NCBI GenBank assembly: GCA_041567895.1
Contig: JBFGAX010000007.1
Location: forward strand, 5,961 to 69,960
Direction of reading: 5' to 3'
DNA length: 64,000 bases
Source of the DNA: JABDOU01 sp041567895
GTDB lineage: Bacteria; Actinomycetota; Acidimicrobiia; Spongiisociales; SHLN01
The notes under the pieces are model-generated. The model was not told where the DNA came from. It was given only the letters and a program-made list of their open reading frames with translations, and ran no database searches. This document shows positions 1 through 8,294 of the stretch, one piece after another; position 1 is the stretch's first letter; every line of letters starts with the position of its first letter. Both the position numbers and the translations under genes were made by a program.

Positions 1-504
1 TCGTGATTCCCCAACGAGGTCAACGGCCGTCTCGAAGTTGGTGGTCCCTTTTTGAGTCCCGAGTACCGTCGATGAGTCACCTGTGATTTCGTCCGCCGAG
101 CGCTCTTCGTCGATGCGAACCATGATCCGTTGTTCGATATCGATGTACCCATCAGAGAATGCCACGATCTCAGCCCGATCTTCGGTAATCGTGATCCCAT
201 CGGCCGCTGCGTCGTAGAGGCCATCGGCAACGGACTGGATCATGCCCTCCCACGCCGCTTCCACGTACACAGGGGTGCAGTTGATCTCGGCGCAGATGGC
301 GTCCCAGGCTTCATAATCCCATCCCGCCGCTTCACCGGTGGTTGGGTCTATGTAGTTGAACGGCAGATAAGCGTTTTCAACGGCGACGGTCACTTCGCGA
401 CCACCGAGGTCATTACCTTCGGCCGAAGTTCCCTCATCACCCCCGCAAGCCGCTGCGACCAGGGCAAGAGCCACGACAGCTGTGAGAATTAGAAGTTTTT
501 TCAT
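1..504 (-). CDS. Amino-acid-type ABC transporter substrate-binding lipoprotein (3' part missing)
   Basis: Only the first 168 codons are present; the gene runs off the left edge. The protein starts with a lipoprotein signal (MKKLLILT, hydrophobic stretch, then AAAC with the lipidated cysteine at residue 20) and continues with the first lobe of a family 3 extracellular solute-binding protein, seen in REVTVAVENAYLPFNYID and in GLYDAAADGITITEDRAE. These proteins deliver polar amino acids, opines or related small solutes to a membrane permease. A GAGGAG ribosome-binding site lies 6-8 bases upstream of the ATG. The partner permease and ATPase genes would lie left of the window. The family call is firm; the ligand cannot be read from this part. 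Confidence 0.9.
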   Translation of the reverse strand, partial: MKKLLILTAVVALALVAAACGGDEGTSAEGNDLGGREVTVAVENAYLPFNYIDPTTGEAAGWDYEAWDAICAEINCTPVYVEAAWEGMIQSVADGLYDAAADGITITEDRAEIVAFSDGYIDIEQRIMVRIDEERSADEITGDSSTVLGTQKGTTNFETAVDLVGESR

Positions 505-614
505 CTTGGTTAGCTCCTCAGAACGTTGTTGCACACCCGAACGGTGCGGCTGCCACATTAATCACGTGTACCCCCTACGGCTAATGGGAATGACGTTAGG
601 TAGTATCGCCCACC

Positions 615-1133
615 GTGGTTACACCAGAAGACACACCCGAATCGGGGCCAATCTCACATCCGCCAGCCGAGCCTTCTTCCGGGGAGGCCACAACCGCCGT
701 GCCCGCGGCTGAATTGCTGGAACCGGCCGACGAAGAAATGGTGTCGGAACCACTCAAATTGGTTCGCATCGCGTCGATGGTGCAGATATTGCTCAACGAA
801 GTTCGGTCTATCGACCTCGATCAGCAAGCACGGGATCGGCTGCAGGAAGTGCACCATCGGACAGTGGACGAGTTGAGAGAGATCATGTCCGACGAGCTCA
901 GAACCGAGATGGACAACGTGCTCGTTCCGCTCTCCGAGAGTGCTTCAGAATCAGAACTTCGCCTCGCTCAGGCCCAGCTGGCCGGTTGGCTAGAAGGACT
1001 GTTTCACGGCATTCGCGCTTCGATGTGGGGGCAGCAAATGGCACAGCAGCGCCTGCTGGCTTCTCAAGCTCAGGCGCTACAGGGTCTTGACAAGAGTGCG
1101 AGCGAGAACACGGCCGGAGGGATGTACCTCTAG
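615..1133 (+). CDS. bpa: Bacterial proteasome activator Bpa/PafE
   Basis: This 172-residue protein matches the Bpa (PafE, DUF2587) family, ATP-independent dodecameric rings that dock on the 20S proteasome and feed it unfolded substrates. The family core is clear: a helical region from about residue 45 (PLKLVRIASMVQILLNEVR), then the signature SELRLAQAQLAGWLEGLFHGI at 113-133. The first 40 residues are a low-complexity acidic/proline tail. The C-terminus is GMYL, corresponding to the GQYL motif that inserts into pockets of the proteasome alpha ring in mycobacterial Bpa. A TAGTAT box at 601-606 lies 8 bases before the GTG start, so the mRNA may have almost no leader. No proteasome gene is in the window. 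Confidence 0.88.
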   Translation: MVTPEDTPESGPISHPPAEPSSGEATTAVPAAELLEPADEEMVSEPLKLVRIASMVQILLNEVRSIDLDQQARDRLQEVHHRTVDELREIMSDELRTEMDNVLVPLSESASESELRLAQAQLAGWLEGLFHGIRASMWGQQMAQQRLLASQAQALQGLDKSASENTAGGMYL

Positions 1134-1157
1134 CCCGATCTCTTCGTCCGCCAGGCT

Positions 1158-2687
1158 CTATGTCCAGCTTGGACGCGAGGCCTCGGGCGCACCTATGCCT
1201 CTCGCATACAGCGCATTCAGCTCTCGTATTCTCGCCATGCGCGCAACACTCATAGGACGGGTCATCCGCCACTGCCAATTCCCCCCGGTTGTCCCCGGCA
1301 CATTCATCTTCGCCTCGGTTCCGAGACCCAGGATGTCCTGCGCCGTGGTCATGGCGAACCTCGCATTCGACGACCACGCCAGACGAATGAGCTGTTCGGA
1401 AAAGGTGGATCCGAGACCTTCCAAATACGAGGCGGCAAAATTGCGCTCTTTGGCCCGGATGCCGTCCCAATAACCCTCGGCTGTGTCATTGTCGTGGGTC
1501 GACGTGTACACCGCCCGCATCGGCGATTCGTAATTATGAGGCAGGAATTCGTGTTCTGGCCCCGACCCGAAGCCGAATTGGAGAACGACCATCCCGGGGA
1601 GTCCGAGTTCGTCACGCAATTCGGCGACAGCAGGGGGCATGTCTCCGCCCAGATCCTCTGCAACAAACGGAGAGTGCCCGAGCCGCTTTTGAATCGTCTC
1701 GAACAACTCACGACCGGGAGCCTTCACCCATTTCCCCGTTCGGGCGTCCGGGGCCGCTGCCGGAATCTCCCAGAAGTTGTGGAATCCTCTGAAATGGTCC
1801 AGTCGAATCAGGTCGACGAGCCGAAGCGTGCTTTCGACCCGGTCGACCCACCAGGCAAAGCCGGACTCGCGATGGGATCGCCATCGGTAGAGCGGATTAC
1901 CCCACAGTTGCCCCGTAGCCGCGTAGTAGTCAGGCGGCACTCCGGCGACCACGAGCGGCTGACCGTTTGCCTTGAGCCGAAAGAGTCTGGCATTTGCCCA
2001 AACATCTGCCGAATCGTGTGCTGCGAAGATCGGCACATCACCAAGAATCCGAACACCTCGATCGTGGGCGTGCTGCCTGAGTTCACCCCATTGGCGAAAG
2101 AAGAGAAACTGCGAAAACATGATGCGTTCTATCGATTCGGCATGCGTGCTACGAAACAGTTTCAGCGCATCCGAGTCCCGCCGTCGAAGGGCCGGGGGCC
2201 ACTGGGTCCAGGGCCGCAGTTCCTGTTCTTCTTTGATGGCCTGAAACAGGGCGTAGTCGTCGAGCCAGCGAGCCTCTGACGTTCGAAAGTCTTCAAAGTC
2301 CTTGACCATACGTGAGTTGGATCGACGGGATTGGAACTGATGCCAGGCATGATCGACCAAGAACAGCTTCCACTTGATGACCGAGCCGTAGTCCACCCGT
2401 CCGCCGGGTACCCGGCGTTTCGGGACATCGTGAAGAAAGCCATCGCGTGTCAGATCGTCCGGACTGATGAGAGACGGATTGCCTGCGAAACTCGAGAACG
2501 TCTGATAGGGACTGTCGCCGTAGCCCGTGGGACCGAGCGGCAACACTTGCCAGATATCGCATCCGGCGGCGGCGAGCGTGTCTATCCAGGCGCGCGCCTG
2601 AGGACCGATATCGCCGATACCGAAGCGACCGGACAAGCTCGTCGGATGAAGTACGACTCCAGCGTGGCGTGCATGCATCGATGTCAT
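1158..2687 (-). CDS. malQ: 4-alpha-glucanotransferase (amylomaltase)
   Basis: The protein transfers glucan chains between maltodextrins in cytosolic glycogen/maltose metabolism (GH77). All three catalytic carboxylates are in recognisable contexts: the nucleophile Asp in RLDHFRGF, the acid/base Glu in AEDLG, and the stabilising Asp in THDNDT. The N-terminus RHAGVVLHPTSLSGRFGIGD is typical of the short bacterial type (about 500 residues). The open frame continues upstream to 3053, but that part runs antisense through the acyltransferase gene and has no family match, so I start at the ATG at 2687 (509 residues). A TAGCCT box ends 7 bases before this start. An in-frame ATG at 2678 is an alternative. 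Confidence 0.92.
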   Translation of the reverse strand: MTSMHARHAGVVLHPTSLSGRFGIGDIGPQARAWIDTLAAAGCDIWQVLPLGPTGYGDSPYQTFSSFAGNPSLISPDDLTRDGFLHDVPKRRVPGGRVDYGSVIKWKLFLVDHAWHQFQSRRSNSRMVKDFEDFRTSEARWLDDYALFQAIKEEQELRPWTQWPPALRRRDSDALKLFRSTHAESIERIMFSQFLFFRQWGELRQHAHDRGVRILGDVPIFAAHDSADVWANARLFRLKANGQPLVVAGVPPDYYAATGQLWGNPLYRWRSHRESGFAWWVDRVESTLRLVDLIRLDHFRGFHNFWEIPAAAPDARTGKWVKAPGRELFETIQKRLGHSPFVAEDLGGDMPPAVAELRDELGLPGMVVLQFGFGSGPEHEFLPHNYESPMRAVYTSTHDNDTAEGYWDGIRAKERNFAASYLEGLGSTFSEQLIRLAWSSNARFAMTTAQDILGLGTEAKMNVPGTTGGNWQWRMTRPMSVARMARIRELNALYARGIGAPEASRPSWT

Positions 2688-2694
2688 GGGATTG

Positions 2695-2708
2695 AGGCTA
2701 GATAGGCT
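2695..2708. promoter_or_regulatory. Back-to-back -10 boxes of leaderless promoters for malQ and the acyltransferase
   Basis: TAGCCT (minus strand, 2700-2695) lies 7 bases before the malQ ATG, and TAGGCT (plus strand, 2703-2708) lies 6 bases before the GTG at 2715. TAnnnT ending 6-7 bases before a start codon is the usual signature of leaderless transcripts in actinobacteria. The two boxes are only 2 bp apart, so the two promoters probably compete. No Shine-Dalgarno sequence precedes either start. Confidence 0.55.
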
Positions 2709-2714
2709 GGGCCG

Positions 2715-3341
2715 GTGATTGGCCCGAGACACCAACCTGGCTTTCCCCGGCTCGCCACTCCGGTGTGGCGCGGAGCGCAGCGGATCGTGGAGCCGCTCAT
2801 GCCCTACCTTTGGCCCTTCACACGGAAGGGAGCCGACCTGCCCCGCGGCCCGGCCGTGGTGACCCCCAACCATCTCTCGTTCGTCGATCCAGTTTTCGTC
2901 GCCATCGCCGTCGGCAGGCCGCTTCGGTATCTGACTTCCGAAATCGTGCTCGGTCAGCATCCTCGATTCGACGACCTCATCCACTGGCTGGGGATCATCC
3001 CACTCGACCTCGATCGGATTCCACTCCGCCCCCTTCGCACAGCGCTCGCGCACCTGGAATCTGGTGGCACGGTGGGGGTCTTCCCCGAAGGCCGCCGTGC
3101 CCTCGAGTGGCGGGAGGCGCCTGCCAAAGAAGGAGCGGCATGGCTCGCCATCCGATCAAACACTCCCCTCGTGCCGGTGTCGATTGCCGGGTCGTTCGAG
3201 GCGATGGGCGACGACAAGAAACTCCGTCGCCGTCCAATAACCGTCACGGTTGGTGAGCCGCTTCTACCTCACCGCTTCGCAGGTCGCAGCGAGATGACGG
3301 AAGCCTGGATCGAATGGATGGACGAGCACCACAAGGGCTGA
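2715..3341 (+). CDS. 1-acyl-glycerol-3-phosphate acyltransferase family protein (PlsC-like)
   Basis: This 208-residue protein carries the acyltransferase motifs of the PlsC/LPLAT family: NHLSFVDP at about residue 52 (the HX4D catalytic box) and FPEGRR near residue 122. It would acylate lysophosphatidate or a related lipid acceptor at the inner face of the membrane. The N-terminal region contains an amphipathic hydrophobic segment rather than a clear transmembrane helix. Translation starts at a GTG with a -10-like box exactly 12 bases upstream. It is divergent from malQ, with 27 bp between starts, and does not appear functionally linked to it. The exact acceptor is not predictable. Confidence 0.85.
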   Translation: MIGPRHQPGFPRLATPVWRGAQRIVEPLMPYLWPFTRKGADLPRGPAVVTPNHLSFVDPVFVAIAVGRPLRYLTSEIVLGQHPRFDDLIHWLGIIPLDLDRIPLRPLRTALAHLESGGTVGVFPEGRRALEWREAPAKEGAAWLAIRSNTPLVPVSIAGSFEAMGDDKKLRRRPITVTVGEPLLPHRFAGRSEMTEAWIEWMDEHHKG

Positions 3342-3382
3342 TCGAAAAGGGCTGATCGAAAAGGGCTGAACCAAAAGGGCTT
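3333..3382. repeat. 14-bp tandem repeat across the acyltransferase stop codon
   Basis: The unit AAGGGCTGATCGAA occurs at 3333-3346 and 3347-3360, then as AAGGGCTGAACCAA at 3361-3374, and partly at 3375-3382. The acyltransferase TGA stop lies in the first copy. The array fills the space before the convergent gene ending at 3387. It may be replication slippage; no palindrome or T-run suggests a terminator. Confidence 0.75.
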
Positions 3383-3386
3383 CAGT

Positions 3387-4049
3387 TCAAAAACCGTGAT
3401 CCTGTCCCTGCCAGGGTGGTGGAGAACCGGCGTTGAACTCCTCGATTGACGGGCCTGCGAGCTGCTCGAGACGCCACCTGCCATAGACATATACGCCGAT
3501 CAACATCGCGATCGTCGCCGGCCACCCGGTTCCAAGCTTGACGATCGTGAGCGCGGCGATTTCTCCTTTTTCAACGAACCCGTACTGGAACCACGCTCTG
3601 CCCCCGAGGAACACAGCCCACGCGAGTGTGGTCTCGGTGTACGCGGGTCGTACGCGCGCATGCCAGAACCAACCGAGCGGCCACCCGCGCATGGCAGACG
3701 AGATGAAACCGAGCGCCGGTCGGCGCACCAGCACACTCACAAAGAACAACGCTGAGGTCGCGCCGGCTCCGACGATGGCAGGAAGAAAGTAGTCGGTGGC
3801 CTCCCCCGATCTGAGCGCCCACGCAATCGCGATCGCACTTCCGATTGTGCCCCCGAAGGCATAACGAAGAGTCTGACGCCGTACCAGGCGATACCCGATG
3901 GTTACGACGAGCACCGCCGCGGCTGCGATCGCTCCTGCAGCCACTCCCCCCAATGCGTTCCCTGTGACGAAGGCAATGGGGGCCAGAACGGAGTCGATCA
4001 ACTGCTTTCGCGAAAGATCGAGAAGTTCGCCACGAATTTCGCGTATCAA
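3387..4049 (-). CDS. DUF3159 family membrane protein
   Basis: This 220-residue protein is dominated by about six hydrophobic segments, with the pattern of actinobacterial DUF3159 proteins (LIDSVLAPIAFVTGNALGG near the N-terminus, then RRPALGFISSAMRGWP and FLGGRAWFQYGF). It is an integral membrane protein; no activity is established for the family that I can state. The start is a TTG at 4049 with AGGA 7 bases upstream. It lies 12 bp downstream of another small membrane-protein gene on the same strand, so the two are probably co-transcribed. The C-terminus is a hydrophilic proline-rich tail. Confidence 0.78.
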   Translation of the reverse strand: MIREIRGELLDLSRKQLIDSVLAPIAFVTGNALGGVAAGAIAAAAVLVVTIGYRLVRRQTLRYAFGGTIGSAIAIAWALRSGEATDYFLPAIVGAGATSALFFVSVLVRRPALGFISSAMRGWPLGWFWHARVRPAYTETTLAWAVFLGGRAWFQYGFVEKGEIAALTIVKLGTGWPATIAMLIGVYVYGRWRLEQLAGPSIEEFNAGSPPPWQGQDHGF

Positions 4050-4061
4050 GGCCGCGTCCTA

Positions 4062-4463
4062 TCAGACAGGAGCCGGTTCGCGTTCCTGCTCGTGACGGGT
4101 CCAGATGTAGACGCAGATGCTCACGGCCAGCAAGACCAGCATCACTCTCAACCACGTGATGTTGATGAGCGCGACGCTCAACGCGAACGAGAGCGCGACC
4201 ATCGTGATGCCGGTTATTTTCGCCCTGCGTGTGTAACCGGTACGGGGATCGAAGTTCTCGATCATTGGTCCAAACCGGGGGTGGGTCACGATCCACGTGT
4301 GCAGCCGATCCGACGATTTGGCGAAGAAGAAGGCGGCGAGAAACGCCATGTCGGCCGTCGGAATCCCCGGGAGGGCAGAAATGAACAGCAGGCCGAGACT
4401 GACAAGGCCCAAGAAGAAGTAGATGCCCCGCAACAGGGGGCTTCGCGTGATTACCGCATTCAC
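4062..4463 (-). CDS. YbaN-like (DUF454) small membrane protein
   Basis: This 133-residue protein has four hydrophobic segments and the DUF454/YbaN signature: LPGIPTADMAFLAAFFFAKSSDRLHTW followed by HPRFGPMIENF and an RRAK segment. The family is widespread and inner-membrane; its role is not established. Translation probably starts at the GTG at 4463, because a TAATCT box ends exactly 6 bases upstream (4475-4470, minus strand). It heads a two-gene unit with the DUF3159 protein. Confidence 0.82.
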   Translation of the reverse strand: MNAVITRSPLLRGIYFFLGLVSLGLLFISALPGIPTADMAFLAAFFFAKSSDRLHTWIVTHPRFGPMIENFDPRTGYTRRAKITGITMVALSFALSVALINITWLRVMLVLLAVSICVYIWTRHEQEREPAPV

Positions 4464-4469
4464 ACCACC

Positions 4470-4475
4470 AGATTA
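4470..4475 (-). promoter_or_regulatory. -10 box of a leaderless promoter (DUF454 gene)
   Basis: TAATCT on the minus strand occupies -12 to -7 relative to the GTG at 4463. No Shine-Dalgarno sequence is present. This matches the TAnnnT-N6-start pattern seen at many other starts in the window. Confidence 0.5.
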
Positions 4476-4593
4476 GGCCGCTACGGCTACGTACACGCAA
4501 CCGGCCCTTCAAATTTTGGCGAGCGGTTCTCAAACCTCTGATCATCCGGGAGGCGATCGCCAGAGATCGCCGACGAGATCTTTCGCCCTCCGG

Positions 4594-4980
4594 TCAGTCG
4601 ATAAAGCCGAGCTCAGACTGCACCCTGCGAACATACGCGACGATGGCCTCAATCTGCTCAACGGAGATCCCCTCCACCGGAGGCATGTCACCGAAGTTCC
4701 AGTGATGCTGGGGCGACCCACGCTGAACAGCGATTTGGAACGCGGCGTCGGCATGATGGTTTGGTTCGTAGACCCGGGAAAGGAACGATGGCCCCTCATC
4801 CGTCCCTCGCAGATCTTCGCCGTGACACTCCGCACAAAACTGTTGATAGGCATCGGGGCCAGCTGTGAGCGCGTCAGCAGAAAGCTTCGATACCGATGTC
4901 GTCGTTGCGAGCCCGCTGGAACAGCCGGCTACGGCGAATACCGCGACGGCTGCAATCAGAGTTTTTTGAACACGCCTCAT
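4594..4980 (-). CDS. Lipid-anchored cytochrome c
   Basis: The 128-residue precursor has a lipoprotein signal (MRRVQKTLIAAVAVFAVAGC, cysteine at residue 20) and one haem c-binding motif CAECH, followed by GEDLRGTDEGPSFL and a distal-methionine region GDMPPVEGISVEQIEAIVAYVR. This is the layout of class I mono-haem cytochromes that shuttle electrons on the outer face of the cytoplasmic membrane. The longer open frame to 5238 lacks any family match upstream of the signal peptide, so the ATG at 4980 is chosen. No oxidase or reductase partner gene is adjacent, so its redox partner is unknown. Confidence 0.88.
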   Translation of the reverse strand: MRRVQKTLIAAVAVFAVAGCSSGLATTTSVSKLSADALTAGPDAYQQFCAECHGEDLRGTDEGPSFLSRVYEPNHHADAAFQIAVQRGSPQHHWNFGDMPPVEGISVEQIEAIVAYVRRVQSELGFID

Positions 4981-5090
4981 CGCTACAGAAACTACGTGGC
5001 TGTGCACCCGGCTGACATGATCCGGGCGCGGTTGGCGGAGTGTTGTTTCGAAATAACAAGTTCGTGAGGTTGCTCGTCTCGCATCGAACA

Positions 5091-6044
5091 TCAATACGAA
5101 AGACGGCGGTCGACGGCTTCCGGAATGATTCCCTCCGTGCGGTACCTTCGCACGTTGGTTGCCACGATGCGGGACCCGGTGAGCCGTCCGGTGGGAGCCG
5201 CGACATGAGGGGTAATCGTGATCGATGGATGATCCCAAAACGGATGGTCGCTGGGAAGCGGCTCCTTCTGAAATACATCGAGGGCAGCGTGGGCGACACG
5301 ACCGGTGTCGAGCGCCTCCAGCAAAGCATCGTCGTCGACGTGGGGACCGCGTCCCAAATTCACGACATTGGCGTTCGGTGGCAACATCGCGAATAGCTCC
5401 TGGTTCATGATTCCTCGTGTTTCGGGGGTGAGGGGCAACAAGTTGACCAAGATGTTGCTTTTGCTCACCATGTCGGCCAGCCCTCGTTCACCCGCAAATG
5501 ACTGGACGTTTTCGATCACCTTGGTGCTCCTCGACCACCCCATGACGTGGAATCCCAGCATTGCGATCACCCGGGCGGCAGCGCTCCCCATGAGGCCCAA
5601 CCCCAGGATTCCGATTCGTGTTTCTGAGGTTTCGGTATAGCCGAGATCTTTCCACGTGTGCTGTTGCTGAAGCATCCGGTAGCCCGGCATCTTCCGGTGC
5701 AAAGCGAGAACGTGCATGGCCGCTGCTTCGGCGATGGTGTCCGCCATGTGGGGATCCTGCAGTCTCACGATCGGGATATCAGGTGGAATGGTCTCGTCGG
5801 CGAGAATCGTTTCGACGCCGGCCCACAGCGAATGGATCCACACCAGATTTGGCAGATGGGCGAGTGAACCGGGCGGTGGCTGAACGATGACGGCGATGTC
5901 GATATCCATCGGGTCGTAATCTGTCCACACCGTGTGGATCGTCTCTTCCGGCATCGCCTCCTTCAGATGAGCGAGCCAATCGGCGGTGCCCGCATCGGCC
6001 GCATCCGGATCGTCCCTCGGGTCTGACGTCAGCAGCAAGATCAT
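5091..6044 (-). CDS. D-2-hydroxyacid dehydrogenase (glyoxylate/hydroxypyruvate reductase A-like)
   Basis: This NAD(P)-dependent dehydrogenase has the nucleotide-binding glycine motif GILGLGLMGSAAARVIAMLG, the substrate-side Arg in VNLGRGPHVDDDAL, the Glu in FQKEPLPSDHPFWDHP, and the catalytic His in ITPHVAA. The divergent N-terminal catalytic half (TVWTDYDPMDIDIAVIVQPPPGSLAHLPNL) resembles GhrA-type enzymes rather than PGDH or formate dehydrogenase. It would reduce glyoxylate, hydroxypyruvate or a similar 2-ketoacid. I choose the ATG at 6044 (317 residues), because TAGAGT ends 7 bases upstream and the longer version would overlap the divergent promoter. It is divergent from a sulfatase gene, with 31 bp between starts. 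Confidence 0.87.
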   Translation of the reverse strand: MILLLTSDPRDDPDAADAGTADWLAHLKEAMPEETIHTVWTDYDPMDIDIAVIVQPPPGSLAHLPNLVWIHSLWAGVETILADETIPPDIPIVRLQDPHMADTIAEAAAMHVLALHRKMPGYRMLQQQHTWKDLGYTETSETRIGILGLGLMGSAAARVIAMLGFHVMGWSRSTKVIENVQSFAGERGLADMVSKSNILVNLLPLTPETRGIMNQELFAMLPPNANVVNLGRGPHVDDDALLEALDTGRVAHAALDVFQKEPLPSDHPFWDHPSITITPHVAAPTGRLTGSRIVATNVRRYRTEGIIPEAVDRRLSY

Positions 6045-6051
6045 GGCGGGC

Positions 6052-6069
6052 ACTCTACGCGGGTAGCTT
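6052..6069. promoter_or_regulatory. Divergent leaderless -10 boxes (dehydrogenase / sulfatase)
   Basis: TAGAGT on the minus strand (6057-6052) lies 7 bases before the dehydrogenase ATG. TAGCTT on the plus strand (6064-6069) lies 6 bases before the sulfatase ATG. The whole intergenic space is 31 bp, so both transcripts almost certainly start at or next to their start codons. Confidence 0.5.
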
Positions 6070-6075
6070 GGCGCC

Positions 6076-7467
6076 ATGTCGGACACGCGTCCCAACCTGC
6101 TGTTCATCATGGCCGACGATCACGCCAGCCATGCCATTTCAGCGTACGGCAGCAGGATCAACCGAACTCCCAACCTGGATCGGATCGCACATGCAGGCAT
6201 GCGTTTCGATGCGGCGTTCTGCACCAATTCGATATGCACCCCCAGCCGGGCAGCGATCCTGACCGGGACCTATAACCACGTCAACGGGGTCACCACGCTC
6301 GACACACCGATGGACAACCGCCTCCAGACCTACCCGAAACTCATGCAGCAAACCGGCTACCAGACGGCCATATTCGGCAAGTGGCATCTCGGACATGGCC
6401 CTGACCACGACCCAACCGGCTTTGATGACTGGCTGGTTCTGCCCGAACAAGGCGACTACCACGATCCGATGATGCTGGGACCGGACGGGGAGAACCGACT
6501 CTCTGGCTATGTGACGAACCTCATCACGGACCTGTGTCTCGAGTGGCTGGAACGGCGGGATCCCGAGAGACCGTTTGCGCTGATGTGTCACCACAAGGCT
6601 CCCCATCGGACGTGGGAGCCAGATGCCGCACACGCCTCGATGTACGAGGACGAGACGATCCTGGAACCTCCATCCTTCTGGGATGACTACAGCACCCGAT
6701 CGGGCGCCGCCCCGGCGGCCCGGATGAGAATGATGGACCTCGAGGAGAAGGATCTGAAAGCTCCCGTTCCCGATGGTCTCACCGAGGACGAAGAAATCTC
6801 ATGGCGATATCAGCGCTACATCAAGGACTACCTGCGCGTGGTGGCGTCGATCGACGACAACGTCGGCCGGATGATCGACTATTTGCAGGCCAACGATCTG
6901 TGGGCGAACACGGTCGTGGTCTACACGTCGGATCAGGGCTTCTTCCTTGGCGACCACGGCTGGTTCGATAAGCGGTTCATGTACGAGGAGTCGTTGGCCA
7001 TGCCATTACTGATGAGCTTCCCTGCCGGGATCCCGGCAGGTTCGATCAGCGCCGACATGGTCGTGAACGTCGACTTCGCGCCAACGTTTCTCGACCTGGC
7101 CGGCATCGACGTTCCTCCCGACATGCAGGGATCCAGCATCAGGCCGCTCTTTTCGGGATCGGCACCGCCCGGCTGGCAGACGTCGATGTACTACCGGTAC
7201 TGGATGCATCGTGACCGGGACCACAACGTATGGGCGCACTACGGAGTCCGCACTCATGAACACAAGCTGATCTACTTCTACAACGATCCCCTGAATGCCC
7301 CGGGCGCCAACAGCCCATCAGATCCCCCGGCCTACGAGCTGTACGACCTGCGCGTCGACCCATACGAGCTGGACAACGTCTTCCACGACCCGGCCTATCA
7401 GACCACCGCCGATGAACTCATCGCGGAGTTAGCCAAACTCCAAAAAGCGGTCGGCGATGAGCCCTGA
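6076..7467 (+). CDS. Type I sulfatase (arylsulfatase family)
   Basis: This 463-residue protein has the alkaline-phosphatase-superfamily sulfatase layout. The N-terminal metal site is in FIMADDHASHA (Asp14-Asp15). The CTPSR motif at 54-58 contains the cysteine that is converted to formylglycine, the catalytic nucleophile. A second metal site is in TSDQGFFLGDHGWFDKRFMYEES. The C-terminal region (ELYDLRVDPYELDNVFHDP) is the usual sulfatase C-terminal signature. There is no signal peptide, so it is probably cytosolic. The substrate could be a sulfated sugar, a sulfate ester or a choline-sulfate-like compound; nothing adjacent decides this. No formylglycine-generating enzyme is in the window. Confidence 0.92.
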   Translation: MSDTRPNLLFIMADDHASHAISAYGSRINRTPNLDRIAHAGMRFDAAFCTNSICTPSRAAILTGTYNHVNGVTTLDTPMDNRLQTYPKLMQQTGYQTAIFGKWHLGHGPDHDPTGFDDWLVLPEQGDYHDPMMLGPDGENRLSGYVTNLITDLCLEWLERRDPERPFALMCHHKAPHRTWEPDAAHASMYEDETILEPPSFWDDYSTRSGAAPAARMRMMDLEEKDLKAPVPDGLTEDEEISWRYQRYIKDYLRVVASIDDNVGRMIDYLQANDLWANTVVVYTSDQGFFLGDHGWFDKRFMYEESLAMPLLMSFPAGIPAGSISADMVVNVDFAPTFLDLAGIDVPPDMQGSSIRPLFSGSAPPGWQTSMYYRYWMHRDRDHNVWAHYGVRTHEHKLIYFYNDPLNAPGANSPSDPPAYELYDLRVDPYELDNVFHDPAYQTTADELIAELAKLQKAVGDEP

Positions 7468-7507
7468 GCCAATCGCAAATTCTCGAAGGAATGGTCCCCC
7501 GGCGGGA

Positions 7508-7522
7508 GGTTCCAAAGGAACC
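7508..7522. other. Short perfect hairpin in the 152-bp gap after the sulfatase gene
   Basis: GGTTCC-AAA-GGAACC is a 6-bp perfect stem with a three-base loop, 40 bases after the sulfatase stop. It has no T-run, so it is a weak terminator candidate at best. The rest of 7468-7619 is purine-rich, with no gene or other structure that I can see. Confidence 0.35.
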
Positions 7523-7619
7523 GAAGCAGGGGGAAGGTACCGCTGCGCAACGAAGTGAAGCAGGGGTAGGTAGGGGGAACCAAGACAAATGAGCCAGCCG
7601 CAGCAGTAAAACGTCGGGC

Positions 7620-8288
7620 CTAGTACCAGATCTTTGGCTCGTCGGTAGCTCGATCGGCAGGCAGGCATTCGGCCTTTCTCGTAGCAATGCGGTGGGCTGT
7701 CCAGGCGGCAGCGGCTGCGTCGAGTATGTCATCCGTCGGAGCTTGGCCTACGTCACCGAGATCATCAGGCAGACTGATGCCTGCCGTTTCGAGCAGTCGC
7801 CTCCGGATATTCATACCGGCCCAGGTTTTCTTATACGACTGCAGTTCTTGCCCACTCAGTTGGCGAAACGACACCTCGGGATGAACTTCGTAAAACCGGC
7901 TATCGCCAAGTAAGGCGACGGCATCGATCTTGTGCTTGAGACTGTAGGCCTGTTTCGAAATACCCCTACGGTGCTTCTCCTTGGATCTGGCATTCGCAGT
8001 GGCATAGTCCGACTGCTTCATGACATCGGCGGGAGGTGCAGAGAACACGCTCGAAGAGCGGCCACCGATGAATTTACGAGCCTCAATATCACATCTCCGC
8101 AGGCCTGACCTGGGAAGGCCAATCGGGATGTCGATGCCGACGATCTCAATGGTGGAATCGTTCGCCAGCTCGGTGAGGTCGTTCACTACGAGAGCCTCAG
8201 AGAAGGTGCCATCCACCAGCAGAATCGCGATCCAGTTGGCCTTCCACCCGTCGACTCCCGCGACGGTGATGCGTTTGGAGGGACTCAC
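7620..8288 (-). CDS. DUF429 family protein (predicted nuclease-like fold)
   Basis: This 222-residue protein has the DUF429 pattern. It opens with AGVDGWKANWIAILL, followed by IVGIDIPIGLP, CDIEARKFIGGRSSSVFSAPP, the EVHPEVSFRQL segment, and KKTWAGMNIRRRLLETAG. These conserved acidic residues on alternating strands suggest an RNase H-like fold, but the function is not established. Translation starts at a GTG at 8288 with TATCGT at exactly -12 to -7. It is divergent from dnaE2; the shared 55-bp region contains the LexA box, so SOS control could reach this gene too. Confidence 0.82.
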   Translation of the reverse strand: MSPSKRITVAGVDGWKANWIAILLVDGTFSEALVVNDLTELANDSTIEIVGIDIPIGLPRSGLRRCDIEARKFIGGRSSSVFSAPPADVMKQSDYATANARSKEKHRRGISKQAYSLKHKIDAVALLGDSRFYEVHPEVSFRQLSGQELQSYKKTWAGMNIRRRLLETAGISLPDDLGDVGQAPTDDILDAAAAAWTAHRIATRKAECLPADRATDEPKIWY

Positions 8289-8294
8289 AGCGGC

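Noticed and set aside
2688..3053. N-terminal extension of the malQ open frame (122 residues)
   Set aside because: It is antisense to the acyltransferase coding region, has arginine/proline-type shadow composition and no family match; the family N-terminus begins at 2687.
7880..7900. GTAAAAC-like half site inside the DUF429 gene as a third copy of the catabolic operator
   Set aside because: Only one arm is present, and it is inside coding sequence.
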